Source: Calamus simplicifolius (Eukaryota > Streptophyta > Magnoliopsida > Arecales > Arecaceae). Taken from it: a DNA stretch of 64,000 nt. Location of the stretch: assembly GCA_900491605.1 (NCBI GenBank), contig UESW01004768.1:170622-234621 (forward strand). The letters are read 5' to 3'. A program made the position numbers and the translations under genes. The notes below the pieces were generated by a model. The model had not been told where the DNA came from, ran no database searches, and saw only the letters and a program-made list of their open reading frames with translations. This document shows positions 46,554 to 59,600 of this stretch, piece by piece. Within the stretch, counting starts at the first letter, position 1. Every line of letters begins with the position of its first letter.

Positions 46554-47576
46554 AAGGACCAGCAACTATAATTATCATTATAAATTTGTTGCATGTTACC
46601 TCGTGTCATTGTAGCCAGCTGGACCAGTTTGGAACCTGGCATCGAAGGAAGTGGGCGAAAGATCAACCGCGCAACCAGTAGCTGAACAATGAAATGTTTA
46701 AGAAAAAATAAATCCTTAAGCGTGGGGCAACAAAATTGAAGACGACATGCAAACATAAATGTGACTTGGCCCCAACATAAAATAAATAATTTTAAATTAA
46801 TTTTAAATAAATTAATATTATAATTATGTTAGCATGGTATATTACACAATAATTGTATCATGATATATCATATTTTAATCTATCAGTTTGAAAATGTCAT
46901 GATTATCTGTTGTTGCTTTTTCCCTTTATATGTAAACTACTTAGGATGTTATTTTAAAAGTAATAAATGCCTTTTCTTTTAAAGAATTATAAGGAAATTG
47001 GATTTCTTTCCTGAGCAAATCTTATTAAAAATTATAAAATTTACAAGAGAGAGAGGAGAAATAATAGAGAGATGATTTTACAATCTTTTGTGTGACCTAG
47101 AATATTTTTTGGGATAGAAGTTGCTCAACAAAATAAAAGATGCAACAAGAACGGATGACTATAAGATATTCATTTTGTAAATAAAGGTAATAAATTTTAC
47201 TTTTGCTTTTTGTTTTTATATTATAAGAATTTAAAAATTATAAGAAAATTTAAAATTTAATATGTTAATTAGTCATATCTAAGTAATTAAGTTATTAATT
47301 AAGTAAGTCATATTATTTGTGTTTAATGAGCTACGTCTTATTAATCCAATATAATTTATTTATTAAATAACATAAATTAAATAATTAGATTGTATTTGTA
47401 TTGAAATTTTATTGGCATAATTAATTCATCGTATCATTTGTGTATTCAGCAGTACATGTTCAATCCAAACGTCCTTCACATAAATATTGCAGGCCACACC
47501 TCTCTGGACCTTTTTGATTCGACATTATGTTCAACAGAATATTAATTATTTCTCTTCCTCGAAGATCACCGATATA
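46554..47576. other. AT-rich intergenic sequence
   Basis: No gene, repeat array or element end was recognised between the LINE tail and the duplicated block. Confidence 0.5.
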
Positions 47577-48035
47577 TCGCTGTTAGAAGAACTCACAATT
47601 GATTATCAAAACTTTCATGAGATATGTAAGAAAACTGTAATAACCAGCGAGTGAAAATATATTTAATCTCTTCTAATCTTTCTTCCTGAGATATACTGTT
47701 TTTTGAGTTTATAAAACTAGAATATCGGCCCCGTACGTGCTAGCGCTAACCATATGAAGTCTTGTGCCATGGACAATGAGTTGTGCTCGGAAGGATGCGA
47801 GGACGTTTGGATTAAGAAACAAGCACATTAACCACCCGAACCAGTAGCTATTGCAGTTCGCGCACACCAAGCGGGATTTGAGCCGGGCTCGAACCTGGGC
47901 AAGCCTTATTAGACTTGAGTTGAGCCCGATCGACCCAATCTGATATAGTTCCTTAGGCCACTTCTTTTACTTTTGATGTGATCTGAGTGCGGCCCAAATC
48001 GAACTATGCCCACCCATAATGGAGAAGCATAACCA
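47577..48035 (+). repeat. Duplicated non-coding block, copy 2
   Basis: Same orientation as 1190-1655 and similar along its length. Here it lies about 1.2 kb from the 3' end of a chitinase on the - strand. Confidence 0.8.
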
Positions 48036-48218
48036 TATGCCCTTAACACATGCAATATCTTTATGGTTCCGAGCTAATTATTTGGATTAGCTGTTTATAA
48101 CTGCTGAAATATTTTTAAGTGGCTATTGATCAGTAGTTATGGGACGTAGCTAGCAACGGTTAACCCAAATAAGCTCGAATTCAACTTAGAAAATGCTTAG
48201 TTGAGCGAAAACACACCA

Positions 48219-48238
48219 TCTCTCTCTCTCTCTCTCTC
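48219..48238. repeat. (TC)n microsatellite
   Basis: About ten TC units. Absent from copy 1 of the segment. Confidence 0.9.
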
Positions 48239-48717
48239 GGGGTTTGAAACGATGTCAAAAGATTTTTCTTTTATTTCATTTTATTTTTTTTTATGGTTGT
48301 AATTAGGGATGTGAGAAAGCTGTCAAGGAACAGAGAAGGAAAAGTTCTAGAGGATACGTACAACATGTAATTTTCAACGTAAAAGGCTTCCTAAATGGTG
48401 TAAAATAAGCCAGGCCCCATCCTGCTGCTGTGGTCGGATACCCAGCTTGATTAAAATTAACGACTCCTACGTAATATGCTTGGGAAGCGAAGCTTACAAT
48501 TGCCAACCATGTTTGGAGATGGAAATCATCACTTTCTTTTCCTAGATCGATCAATATGACGCAGTGGATGTTTATCAAAGAAAATTTCAAATATTCAATG
48601 AAATTGGCCTTCAAAAATATTGATAAAATACTTTAATATAGGTAAGTTTGATGAGAAATATATATGCTTGAGTACTATCCTCCGCAAAGGGTTGTTACAG
48701 TCTAACAAATGATCTAA

Positions 48718-48999
48718 GGTAGTGTTCGGTTTTTAAAAAGTTATCACTGAATAAGTATACATGATAATATTTATGCAAAAGATAACCGAAGAAATAAGCA
48801 TATTTTTTAAATTATAATTTTATCATCAAGAAATAGCTTTAGTTATTTCTGGATTCCATAGAGAAAAAGTTTAAGGATAACCCATGGTTATTCCTTCTGT
48901 TTAAATTTTTTTAAAGTTATTTTCTATAATTATAACTTTTAGTAATAAAAAAAAATATGCAAAGAATATCTTCTTTTATCCCTTATTTCAAATACAACC
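48718..48999. mobile_element. Tourist-like MITE (282 bp), TAA target duplication
   Basis: Ends GGTAGTGTTCGG and, in reverse complement, GGTTGTATTTGA are imperfect terminal inverted repeats. The flanks are TAA at 48715-48717 and 49000-49002, the target preference of PIF/Harbinger MITEs. The other chitinase segment has the empty site (GACTTAGCTC near 7510), which confirms insertion after duplication. AT-rich, non-coding. Confidence 0.85.
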
Positions 49000-49112
49000 T
49001 AAATCAAGTTGGTATGACTTTGTCTCGTTGAAATGGGTGAGCTAGCGAGTGTCCATTTGACTCGTATCGCATATTTCTTTGTTTATTTTCTCTTTTAAAA
49101 AGCTATGATATC

Positions 49113-49118
49113 TTTATT
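49113..49118 (-). terminator. Candidate poly(A) signal of chitinase copy 2
   Basis: AATAAA on the - strand about 120 bases past the stop, in the same context as in copy 1. Confidence 0.45.
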
Positions 49119-49236
49119 TCTCATACAGTAAATTTCAGACAGAATCTTGGCTAGCAATCCGTCATTGTTTAACTAAACATGATCAAAAGCATAGACCTGC
49201 TTATTTGTATACATACACGTATGTAAGCGACGCGAT

Positions 49237-50121
49237 TCAAACGCTGCCCTTCACGGTGGCACCGTAGTTGTTCATCAGATCATAGTACCTGTTCCACAGC
49301 ATTATCCCACCGTACTGAGTCGCGCCCTTAAAATTTGGCAGCACCTGAGAAGTCAGCACGTCCGGGGGAATGTAACCGCTCCCGGCCGCATCACTCGACG
49401 CCGGAAAACCCAAGAATAAGCTGGACGCCGTCGACACACTCGGTGACCAGGTGTTCCACGCACTGACCAAGTTGTCGATGCTCCCCGACGAGTACTCGCA
49501 CGATGGGTTGTTGTAGAACTGGATCCAAACGTAGTCAAAGAGCCCGGTCTGCAGCGCCGTGTTAAGGTGCGCATCGGGGTACGGGCACTGCGGCGCCGCT
49601 GAGAGGTAGACCTTATTCCCCTGGCTGCTGAATTGCGACAGATCCCTTGCGAGGTCGTCGAAGTGTTCGCCGTTGGTTGCCTCGATGTCGAAGTCGATGC
49701 CGTCGAGCACGGCGTCACCGAGGGGGCGAGAGGAGGAGCTGCCGCCGAGGTAGTTGTTCCAGAGGTAGGTGGCGACGCTCTGGGCGTCGTCGGCGGAGGA
49801 GAGGGAGTAGCTGCTGGAGTCACCGCCGAGGGAGAGGAGGACCTTGATGCCCTGGGACTGGCAGGTCTGGATGTCGGAGGTGAGGCCGGTGCAGGTGCCG
49901 GCGGCGGGGTCGCAGTGGCCGGCGAGGTTGAGGACTGGGGTCTGGCCGTTGCCGAAGGTGGTGAGGAAGGCCAAGATGACGTAGGAGTATATGCCGGTGT
50001 TGCAGGTGTCGGCGAGGGTGTCCTCATTGCCGTTCTGGCCCCAGTAGACGGCGATGCTGCCTGCATGAGAGCCGGCGACGAGGGCGAGGAGGGAGAGGAG
50101 GAGGAGGAGGTTGGTGGCCAT
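49237..50121 (-). CDS. Class III acidic endochitinase (GH18), copy 2
   Basis: Predicted secreted chitinase, 294 aa, single exon and full length for the hevamine-type family. The signal peptide is residues 1-20 (MATNLLLLLSLLALVAGSHA), with a good AxA-like cleavage before GSIAVYWG. Catalytic DGIDFDIE places the acid at E147, with D143 and D145 preserved. The SLGG motif (97-100) is normal but is followed by Asp101 where the family usually has Gly. NGNED also has Asp34 in place of Gly. Tyr203 in QFYNN and cysteines 40, 70, 77, 87, 179 and 208 are present. It ends GATVKGSV with a normal stop. TATA-like box 84 bases upstream and conserved leader. Likely a functional defence or storage-type chitinase. 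The two Gly-to-Asp changes could affect activity. Confidence 0.95.
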   Translation of the reverse strand: MATNLLLLLSLLALVAGSHAGSIAVYWGQNGNEDTLADTCNTGIYSYVILAFLTTFGNGQTPVLNLAGHCDPAAGTCTGLTSDIQTCQSQGIKVLLSLGGDSSSYSLSSADDAQSVATYLWNNYLGGSSSSRPLGDAVLDGIDFDIEATNGEHFDDLARDLSQFSSQGNKVYLSAAPQCPYPDAHLNTALQTGLFDYVWIQFYNNPSCEYSSGSIDNLVSAWNTWSPSVSTASSLFLGFPASSDAAGSGYIPPDVLTSQVLPNFKGATQYGGIMLWNRYYDLMNNYGATVKGSV

Positions 50122-50204
50122 GGTGAATGTATAAGAGGAGACGAAAGCTAATTAATGGGGCTTCTCTTCTCCCTGGCTTGAGGGAATGGGAGGGAGCCCA
50201 TGCC

Positions 50205-50213
50205 TATTATTTA
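50205..50213 (-). promoter_or_regulatory. Putative TATA box of chitinase copy 2
   Basis: TAAATAATA on the - strand, 84 bases upstream of the ATG and conserved in position in copy 1. Confidence 0.5.
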
Positions 50214-50345
50214 GAGCGAGGCCGGGGTGGCGTGAATCGATTCTTTTTATTATTTTTATTTTTATTTTATTTTTTTTCAGGTAGACTTGGAAGACTTTGC
50301 CTACAGCTTCATTGAGTGGAAGTTGAGCCTGGTAATATTTCAAGT

Positions 50346-51079
50346 CGCCACGTAGGTTGCGTTCTTGCGTGAGCTGAGACATCTCAGAAGTTTTAGGAGG
50401 CTCTGTTCGCATCCCTCCACGTCCCCGTCGAACAGCGGCCATTTCCACAAGATAAGACCAACGCCATGGCGGTGGGTCAGCCATTTAAGGCGTGAACGAG
50501 TGAAGAAAACTGAGCCGATGGAGAGAGAAGATTTGACACTGCTGAGGTTACCTCCGAGTCCGAGATTTCATACTTGCTGGTTTTGATAAATTTTAAAATA
50601 ACAAATTAAAATAATATTTTATTTTATCCAAAATAAATTAATATTATATGTTGTTGTCTCTGACAGGATGTGCCGGTCCGTAGAAGCTGTATTCATTGAA
50701 CTTATCCTTTAAAATATTAAAAATTCTAGATTTGTTGAGCTTGCATGTCCTTTGAAATATCGTCAAGACATAATATATTATTTTAAGGTACCATCTGCTA
50801 TGTCAATTATTAAGGAAAGCAAATTGATGAGTTATAATTTAAGTATATATATATACTTTTGATATAATGTTAAGATGAAACTCAAATTGTGTTATAGAGA
50901 ATATGGTTTAATTATAAAAATTATTTTGATTTTAAATGTTTATTGTGCTTCTTAATAATTAATCTCTTTCATTTTTGAGAAGTGTAGCAAGCTAGTTATT
51001 AGTCATTTTTGCAACGTCCCAGATAATATTAAAAAAATAAAAGAAATAGAGTATTAATCAATACATGTAAATCTTAACC
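50346..51079. other. Upstream region of chitinase copy 2, AT-rich
   Basis: No gene seen. The part next to the chitinase may hold promoter elements but is not conserved in copy 1 beyond 50345. Confidence 0.45.
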
Positions 51080-52950
51080 TACTACAGTGGCACTCTGACA
51101 ATTTGGAGTGATATTGAGGCGATATTGAAGCTACAGTGCTATGCTACAGTGGTTTAGCACGTTCGATTCTTAAAGCACCATGGTTTGTGTTCTAAGAGCC
51201 CTTTAAGATTCGTACTGTATCTTCGTCTTCTTCAATTTCCAGCGTCCTGCTTTTGTGTTTCCAATCTCCTGTGGCCCAACTATGTCTCAACCTCCTGCTC
51301 CCACTCCGGTTGGGTCCGATGCGCTAAGAAGGACTGAGGGACCATGGAATCGTTCTTCGGTTGGTCGTTTTGAGTGGGCTGCCGCATCGCCTTCCTCGAT
51401 AGAGACGAAGGAGCTCATCCGACTGTTTCTGGATATCATTCAGGTTCCGATTCAGTCGCTGAAGGATGAGGCTTGCAAATGGGGGTCTCAGGCGATCCTT
51501 GCTCGATGTCTCTCCCGGTGGGTTCCGCCAGAGGTGATTGTTAGGGAACTCCATCGAGCTGGTATTCTAGGGAACGTTGAGGTGATTTCCATGGCTCATC
51601 GACACTACATTCTCCGCTTCTCTGACCCTCAGGCCAAAGCCCTAGTCCTTAGGAGGCCCTGGGTGGTTAATGGCCAAGTGCTCATGACCGCGGCTTGGAG
51701 GCCAGAGTTCATTCCAGTCGCGGATACTCTGCTTCAAGCCCTGCTCTGGGTTTGCCTCCCCCTTCTTCCTATGGAATTCTAGGCTGAGGACATGTTATCT
51801 TAAATTCTATCGGTTGCTGGGGATTTTCTGTTTGCGGACGACTCTACTAAAGCAAGGAATCGGGGGGGTTTTCCCCGTGCTTGCGTCTGTGTGAATCTAG
51901 CTAGTCCCCTCCAACCTGGGCTGCGTATCCATGGGATCGGGGAGCCATTTTGGCAGCAGTTCTCTTACGAGAATGTTGATGGCCTCTGTTCTCGCTGTGG
52001 CTCCCTTCATCTTGCTGGGTCATGCGCATCGGCAGGGGATCAGGCATTGCCGTCATCTGCTCCCAGGTTTGGCCCCTAGATGTCTGCGATCCGTCGTCGT
52101 AGGCCAGCTATGGATCAGATTCCGACACCAAGGGAGATGGCTCAGCCGGCTTCAGCTCCCTTCTCTGCTTCCAAGGATGGTTAGCAAGTCCCTAAGAAAG
52201 TTGCTCGGCAGCAGAACGGGCGACCCCTAGTTGCTTCAAGGGTTCTCTCCATTCTGGGCTCTGAGCGGCGGGGTTTGACCTCCTCCTCACCTGAGTTGAC
52301 GTCTGGGTCTTCGACTCAATCCCTTCTGTGTGCTGGGTGATGGATTGTGTGCCAGTTGACAATGTTGTTAAGCTGAAGCCTATTGGCCTTCTGTCTGAAA
52401 GCAGTGAGGCCAATCCATTTATTGATTTCAACTTTGGTAAAGGGTCAAGGTGCCCGAAATCCTGCAAGGAATCCAACTCGGGTCCATCTAAGCGGGCCCG
52501 CCCTATGGAGCCTACGATACGGAGAGTGCCTTCCAAATCAACTAAATCAAAAGAAAAGGCCCCTCTCGCTGTCAAAGGATGTGGGCAGGCATCCTTTACT
52601 TTTTCGGCTTCCTCGGATTCTTCCCGGGGGTTGGTTATTCTATCTAGGCCAGGGACCAAGAAGTCCCACTGTAAGGTCGGGCCCGATTTGGGGTATGAAT
52701 CTATTCTTGCTCAGCCAATTCAGGGGGAGAGTTGCACGCATGAGTCTGCTGTGCTGCTGTTGAAGCAAGCCATCCAGCCGATTGATTTTGTTGAGGTTAT
52801 TGACTCAACCCTGATTGTTGACCGCAGTGCTAAGGGTCCTGGGGTATGCGACAAGGAGATGTCAGGGGTAAAGATTGGGGTTCCCCCCAATCAAGCCTCA
52901 GAATGAAGCTTCTTATTTGGAATGTGAGAGGAGCACTGAAACCATCATTT
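51080..52950 (+). mobile_element. Second LINE of the same family, 5' part only
   Basis: Leader (about 51080-51280), ORF1 and the first 16 codons of ORF2. It is then cut by the Copia element at 52951. Nothing of the rest of ORF2 is found after the Copia element, where other insertions and a breakpoint follow. Confidence 0.85.
51282..52906 (+). pseudogene. LINE ORF1 (DUF4283 and CCHC knuckle), second copy
   Basis: It begins MSQPPAPTPVGSDALRR. The DUF4283 region at about residues 50-165 has RHYILRFSDPQAKALVLRRP, VVNGQVLMTAAWRPEF and LPLLPMEF, where TAG replaces the Trp found in the other copy (EFWADE). After a frameshift a knuckle, CSRCGSLHLAGSC, is at about 51988-52027, followed by a long basic, serine/proline-rich region open at 52328-52906. 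It ends TGA at 52904-52906, overlapping the ORF2 start ATG at 52903 as ATGA. The ORF2 stub reads MKLLIWNVRGALKPSF, with the endonuclease Trp intact. Confidence 0.85.
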
Positions 52951-54985
52951 TGTTGGGAATTGTATCCTAAAGCCAATCATTTGATGATTGTGCTAATGTA
53001 AATTGTATATAAATTGATATATTAATAAAAGTTATTTGGCAGTTTATTCATTACAAGAACATCTTCTTAAAACTCCTAATGGTAATGAAGCCCTCATGAT
53101 CTTCCTTCACGATAAAGAAGGATTTATTTTTGAAGGTCCTTAAAAGAATTCACGACCAAATGATATACTATGACAGGGCCATTATACTATCAATTATAGG
53201 ACATTGTATATCATATTTGTTGGTTGTCCTCTTAACCAATGAGTGTAAAGACACTGGTATGACATACAGGTGAAAGTGTAGGAGTACATTTCACCGAACA
53301 TGGCTCATTTTCGGATACTCTATTATCAAGAGTTAATCCGAGAAGATATAGGTATAAGTATCCTTCAGACCTGAAGATCACAACCACTGGCTTACAAGCA
53401 ACTCATTGTACTTAGATGCCGGACTACCTGGATTTCTAATCCAGCTATGAAAGGTTACTGGGTGCAGTCAAGTACTTGTGGTAGTCAGTTGTGGATCAAG
53501 ATGAAATTTAACCTATCCCGTTAAAAGAAGAAATGCTTGTGTTTCAATTTAGCAAGACCTTGGCCAAGGCACTTCATGTGAAAGTCACATGATCACTAAA
53601 ATTGAAATCACTTTATGTATTTATTGTTTAGAGTTGACAGGCTCTTAAGCCATCCTTAGCATTTGTGGTCAAGAGGATGAATTATACGATAACTGTTTCT
53701 TAGGGTTCTTGGAGTTTGCTCGGTAACTCTTCGACCTATCCGGACATCGGGTTCCATTGCTAGATGGGTACATCGATTAGTATAGAAAGTTATTTCTATG
53801 CTACCAGCTTAGGTTCGATCCTAGAGAGTCACACGCATAGAAGTTTCCTAGGATGATTTATTTACTGATCAACGATTGAGAATCGTATATGATTTAATTA
53901 ATCAATTTGATTGATTGAATTATCTTAATTGGGTTAAGTACAAATGAATAAGATTCAATTTGGTTTAAGTCTATTAGAAGGACTAGTCAATTTTAAATAT
54001 TGATTTGAAATTAGATTTGATTTGGATTTAAATAGATTCAGGACTAGCTAAATTTGATTTGGGCTAGGACCATGATCTATGTGGGTTCAGTCCAATAAAT
54101 TCAGATTAGATTAAACCATCACCTGAACCCAAACCTCTCGCATAAGGGCTGAAATCTCATCTCATGAGAGATTAAATTCTCATATAGAATTTAATGCCTG
54201 ACATTAATCTTCTTTCGTTGGAATTCTAAGTGTTAGAATTCATGTACCTCTTTGAATTAGCCAAATACTGCGACTCTTTGGTTTTCACCGAACGTCAGAA
54301 TTAGCCAAACATTGCGACTCTTTGGTTTTCACCGAACGTCAGAATTAACCAAACGTCGCATCTCTTTAGTTCAGCATCTCTTTGCTTTTTACCGAACGGA
54401 GAAATTCTAAATGTTAGAATTTAATGGGCTGGCAAAAATAAGACTATAAATAAAGGACATCCCTCATCAGATTACACAGAACAACAACACTCGATATGTC
54501 ATGGATTGAAATTCTAAAAGGTTAGAATAGAAAATCCTGGTGATTCTGGTGTTAGCGAAAGCATGATGGATCTTGAAGAAAGATTCAAGTGGAAGGATTC
54601 TAGATCAGCAAAGTTATTTTTCTGAGCTAGCACTCCCAGAAATCCGATCATTCGGGGCTTCACGTGGACGATACTAGAGGCCGGGCGATTGAACGGCTAC
54701 AGAGCATAAAAGGAATTACCAACTGCCCTCAAGGTAAGTGATATGATCCCTAGATCTTAAGGCATGATTCAAGGCAAGAAGTACGACTTCTTACCTTGAG
54801 GATCAAGATATGATCTTGATGATTTTATTTATATGCATATTTTAGATCAAGCGATCCTATATATAAGGAAAAGATATGATTTTGATGCATATTAGATATA
54901 TAAATATGTAATCTTTTAGTTTTCGCATTGATAATAGATATCAAATTTTAAAATATGCATGCATCAGAGTTTATTTCTCCTTATA
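52951..54985 (+). repeat. 5' LTR of the Copia element (~2.03 kb)
   Basis: It starts TGTTGGGAATTGTATCC, repeated at 60609. The right edge is set by the primer site, and the terminal CA is not visible (TTATAAA). Internal duplicated phrases around GACTCTTTGGTTTTCACCGA lie near 54260-54340. Confidence 0.85.
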
Positions 54986-54987
54986 AA

Positions 54988-54999
54988 TGGTATCAGAGC
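54988..54999 (+). other. Copia primer-binding site (initiator tRNA-Met)
   Basis: TGGTATCAGAGC, continuing CATGG, directly after the 5' LTR. About 1.6 kb of AT-rich leader without genes follows to 56634. Confidence 0.9.
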
Positions 55000-56634
55000 C
55001 ATGGTTTCGTCATTGATCTAATTTATTACATGTAAGATTATTGCTCTCATTAATTATGAAATCAAAGCTAAAATGGATCACATGTCTATTTGGTCACAGA
55101 TGGATTAAAAATTCAAATTAACCATTCAATGAGGTATTTTGTGACATATTGCTGTGACGTTACGGTTCTTGATGTTTAGTCAAAAGATAATTTAAATTGA
55201 TCTTTGGCTTCAAAATACAGATTACACACACTCTCAAATATGTTTTATATTTGATACATATTGATGTTGTATAAAAGCATTATATTTGCATGTTTAGTAT
55301 AAAAACATAGATATGAGATATGATGGCTTGTAATCTATGTTATGAAATATACAAATATTTATGAGAGTTTTATTTGAATGTTAAATATTAATTCACAATC
55401 TTTTTAGATATGATCCAAATAAAGGAATTATGAGTAGTAATATAATGCAAGTGATGCTTGATTGAAATATATGACATGTAAACATGAAATATATTTAATC
55501 TTTTGAGTTAACTAAATTGGGTCCATAAAGGGTTAGACCCTAAGGTTTAAATCAACTGGACTAAAAGAGTATTTGATCAAATCTAAATTAATTAGATTAG
55601 GTTAAGAATGCTCTAAATCAAACAATAGTTGTAGTTGATCCTATCCTTCTCTTTGATTAAACCAAATGAAAGTAGATTAGGCTCCGTGGTTGAGCATGAA
55701 TCTCTTAGATGGTCAAATCAAAATTGGTTAACCATATGATATCAAGGTGAGTTGGAAAGTTGCTCTAGGATCAACGATCGAATACTTTTTAATTGGAAGC
55801 TACTCGTATTGATGCGTCTTTAACGAGTTAATGGCATATCCCTCCCATCGATCTTATTTGCTTGATCAATATGGTGAACCATTTATGATTCTGATCATTT
55901 ACCTGATTCGGGTTGACCCATGCCTGTAAGGAAATCAGTTTAACTAATTTAGGTGCCACTTAACCAGACTTAATCTTGTTTCATTCTACCGATTTCATAG
56001 GTTCAGTAGGAGAACTTGATTAGTCAATTTGTCTTCAGATTATTAAATTCTCTAAAATTATTAGGTCCTTAAAATAAAATAGTTATATGATAACTAGATC
56101 ATAGCCTCCCATTAAGGTGGGTGATAATGAGTCCGATGTCTTGATAATCATTGGAGGCATTCCATGCCTGGTGCTTGTCAACCATCGAAATTATCATTCG
56201 TTATATGATAAGTCAGCGTAACTATTAAATAGACAGTCAGATGGGCCAAGCTTCACTCGGGCTTGGTTGTCTATTGATAGGTTACACTAATTATATCATT
56301 TAATGGTTGGACCTAACCAGAACTTTCAGTGGAGGCACTCCATGCCTGCTGAAGAGGAACATGGGGCAAAACTGAACACTAAGAATTGTTTGGGAAAATA
56401 ATTGATTTTGAACCTACTCTTAGATGCATATGGGTTGGCCAAACTTCACTTGGGCCTGTATGTAGTCTATGTAGATCTTAGTGCCCACTAAAGAATTAAG
56501 AATAATTCTTCGAATTTGGGTGTAGAGGCTGCCAATTTGAACAAAATAGTGGGAGAATCTTTAGACTAAAGTCCAAGTCTTTATACTGAATCAATTTATA
56601 TACTAATAAACTTTAGTTTTTCCTTATGCAAAAA

Positions 56635-59600
56635 ATGGCCACTAATTTATCATTAAGGTCCCTATTGGATAGTGACAAGTTGAATGGTTTAAATTTTAAT
56701 AGCTGGTTTAGAAAACTTAAGATCGTCCTTGAGCATGAGAGGATTCTTTATATTCTGAATAATCCTGCACCAAAGACCTGATGCAAACACACAAAGTTCT
56801 GAGAAAGACACTTATCAGAAATGGCTCAGTGATAGAACTAGCGTATGTTGCATCATGCTAGCAGCAATGAATGATGAATTCGGTTGCCTGTTCAAGAATG
56901 CTCAGCTAGAAAAAATTATTCAAGCGTTGAATGAATCTTTCGGCACAACTGACGATGTTGAAAGGCACAAGACTAGTTGTGCTATTTTTAATGCTCGAAT
57001 GAGGGATGGATCTCCTATCACTGATCATGTATTGTACATGATCGAGAAGATAGAACTGCTAAGCAAGCTCGGCTTTCCCCTATATGAGCAGTTGGAAAAA
57101 GATGCGATCCTGAATTCCTTGCCTCCATCCTTCCGACCTTTTCTTACTCATTTTCGAGTGACAAAGCCTGCAGTCAACTACCACGGTTGTTAGGGTTGTT
57201 ACCGAACTTTGAGAAGGATAACCAGCTCTCTAAGGGTTTGGTTAATGTGGTTGAAGGATCTAAGGTAAGGCTTCAACACTTTGGGAAAGGGAAAAAGAAA
57301 AAGAATAAGAAAAAGGTGCAACATGCTAGGACATCTATAAGTGGTCAGATACAGAAGAAGAAAGTTGATAAAAGTCAAGCTGAATGCTTTCATTGCAAGA
57401 TGCAAGGGCACTGGAAGAGGAACTGTCCTCTTTACATTGCCACACTTGATCCAAACAGGCCAAAGAAGAAAAAGGGGCAAGATGTTGCTCAACAAGATAT
57501 TTATATGATAACACCTTGTAATTTTTCTGTATATGATAATCAGAACTGGGTATTGGATACCGGGAGTCCTTTTAACATTTGCAATTCATTGCAGGGACTA
57601 CAGGTCACTAGAAAATTTGAGGATAATGAAAGATTCCTTAATGTCGGCGATGGAAGATTAGTTCCAGTTCTAGAGTTCTTGAAATAGTTTTCAATAGAAA
57701 TATCATTATACTAAATGATTATCATTTTTGCCTAATATTCTTGTTGAACGTAATTTCTGTAGGCCTTCTGGCCAAAAGTCATTATGAAATTTTAATAAAG
57801 GATGTTACTTTGAATATCATTATGAATGGAGTCATTGTAATGATTGGGTATTTATCTAATGACATTTATATATTATCACAGCCTGTAAATGTAGTGTACA
57901 AATCAAGTAAGCGCCCTAAAATAACTGATGTCACAGACATTTATCTTTGGCACCATCGGCTGGGTCATATCAACAAGAATAGATTAAACAAGTTAACTTA
58001 GGAGGGCATCCTTCGAATTGATGATTGTGAATCGTTAACTACCTATGAATCCTGTCTTCTTGGTAAAATGACCAAGTCATCTTTTACTAGAAATGGTGAA
58101 AGAGCCAAAGAGCTACTGGGTCTAGTACATACTGATGTATGTGGACCAATGAGCACTTTTGCCAAAGGTGGATATTACTGCTTCATTACTTTTACAGATG
58201 AACTTTCTAGGTTCGGTTATGTCTATCTTATGAGACATAAATCTGAGTCGTTTGAAATATTCAAACTATATCATACATAAGTAGAAAAATAAACAGGAAA
58301 ATGCATTAAGATCCTTCGATCAGATCGAGGAGGCGAATACCTTTCCAATGACTTTGTGACATATTTAAGGAAGAATGTGATTCTCTCCCAATGGAGTCCT
58401 CCTGGAACACTGCAGCATAACGGTGTGTCCGAAAGAAGGAATCGAACCATGTTAGACATGGTTCGGTCCATGATGGGTTTTGCAAGCTTGCCAATATTAT
58501 TTTGGGGATACGCATTAGAATCAACTTATCATATTCTTAATAAGGTTCTAAGTAAGTTTGTTTCTAAAACTCCACATGAGATGTGGTATGGACATAAACC
58601 AGTTATCACCTATCTGAGAGTATGAGGGTGTCCGGCTTATGTGAAACGTGCAAAATCAAACAAACTTGAACCCAAATCTGACAAATATTTTTTCATCGGC
58701 TATCCGAAAGAAACCAAAGGATATTACTTCTACAATACTGAAGAACAAAAGTTGTTCATTAATAATAGAGTAATTTCTTGAAAAGGAGTTCGTTAGTGAA
58801 GGAACAAATAGCTCTACTATTGAACTTGAGGAAGTTCATCAAGTAGAAGGAACAATACAAACTAGTGAACCCTTAGAATCTGAGTTGATTAGATCAAACT
58901 CAAAACCCATTTTAGATTCACCATTAAGGTGATCTGGTAGAGTACCACATCAACCGGACAGATACTTAGGTTTCTTGGTCCAGAACGAAGATCCTGTTGA
59001 GCTCGATAAGAACAACGATGATCCGATCACCTATATGGATGCTATGCAAAGGATTAACTCTAATAAATGGCTTGATGCCATGAAATCCGAACTTGATTCC
59101 ATGAAGGACAATAATGTATGGACATTAGTTGACCCATCCGAAGGGATAAAACCCATAGGGTGTAAGTGGGTTTTCAAGTGAAAAAAAGGCGCAGATGGAA
59201 AGGTTGAGACCTATAAAGCACGTCTGGTTGCTAAGGGGTATTGTCAACGTTATGGTATTGACTATGACGAAACGTTTTCTCCTGTGGCAATGCTGAAATC
59301 CATTCGGATTATGCTAGCTATAGCAGCACACTTCGATTATGAGATTTGGTAGATGGATGTTAAAACTGCTTTTCTAAATGGTGATTTAGAAGAACATGTG
59401 TATATGATACAGCCTAAAGGTTTTATATCTGAAGATGAGTCTAAAGTGTGCAGGCTATGGAAGTCTATTTATGGACTTAAGCAAGAATCTATGAGTTGGA
59501 ACATACAATTTGATAATGTGATAAAATCTTATGGCTTTGTTAAGAATAAAGAAGAACCTTGCATTTATAAATGGGCTAACGATTCCGTTATTGAATTTCT

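Larger units (their letters stand above)
48100..50345 (-). repeat. Chitinase segmental duplication, copy 2
   Basis: Reverse complement of 6205-7775, with extra sequence from a MITE at 48718-48999 and other indels between about 48130 and 48470. Confidence 0.85.

Noticed and set aside
48303..48614. 103-aa ORF on the - strand downstream of chitinase copy 2
   Set aside because: It lies in the 3' flank of the duplicated segment, and the matching part of copy 1 is not open. No family was recognised.
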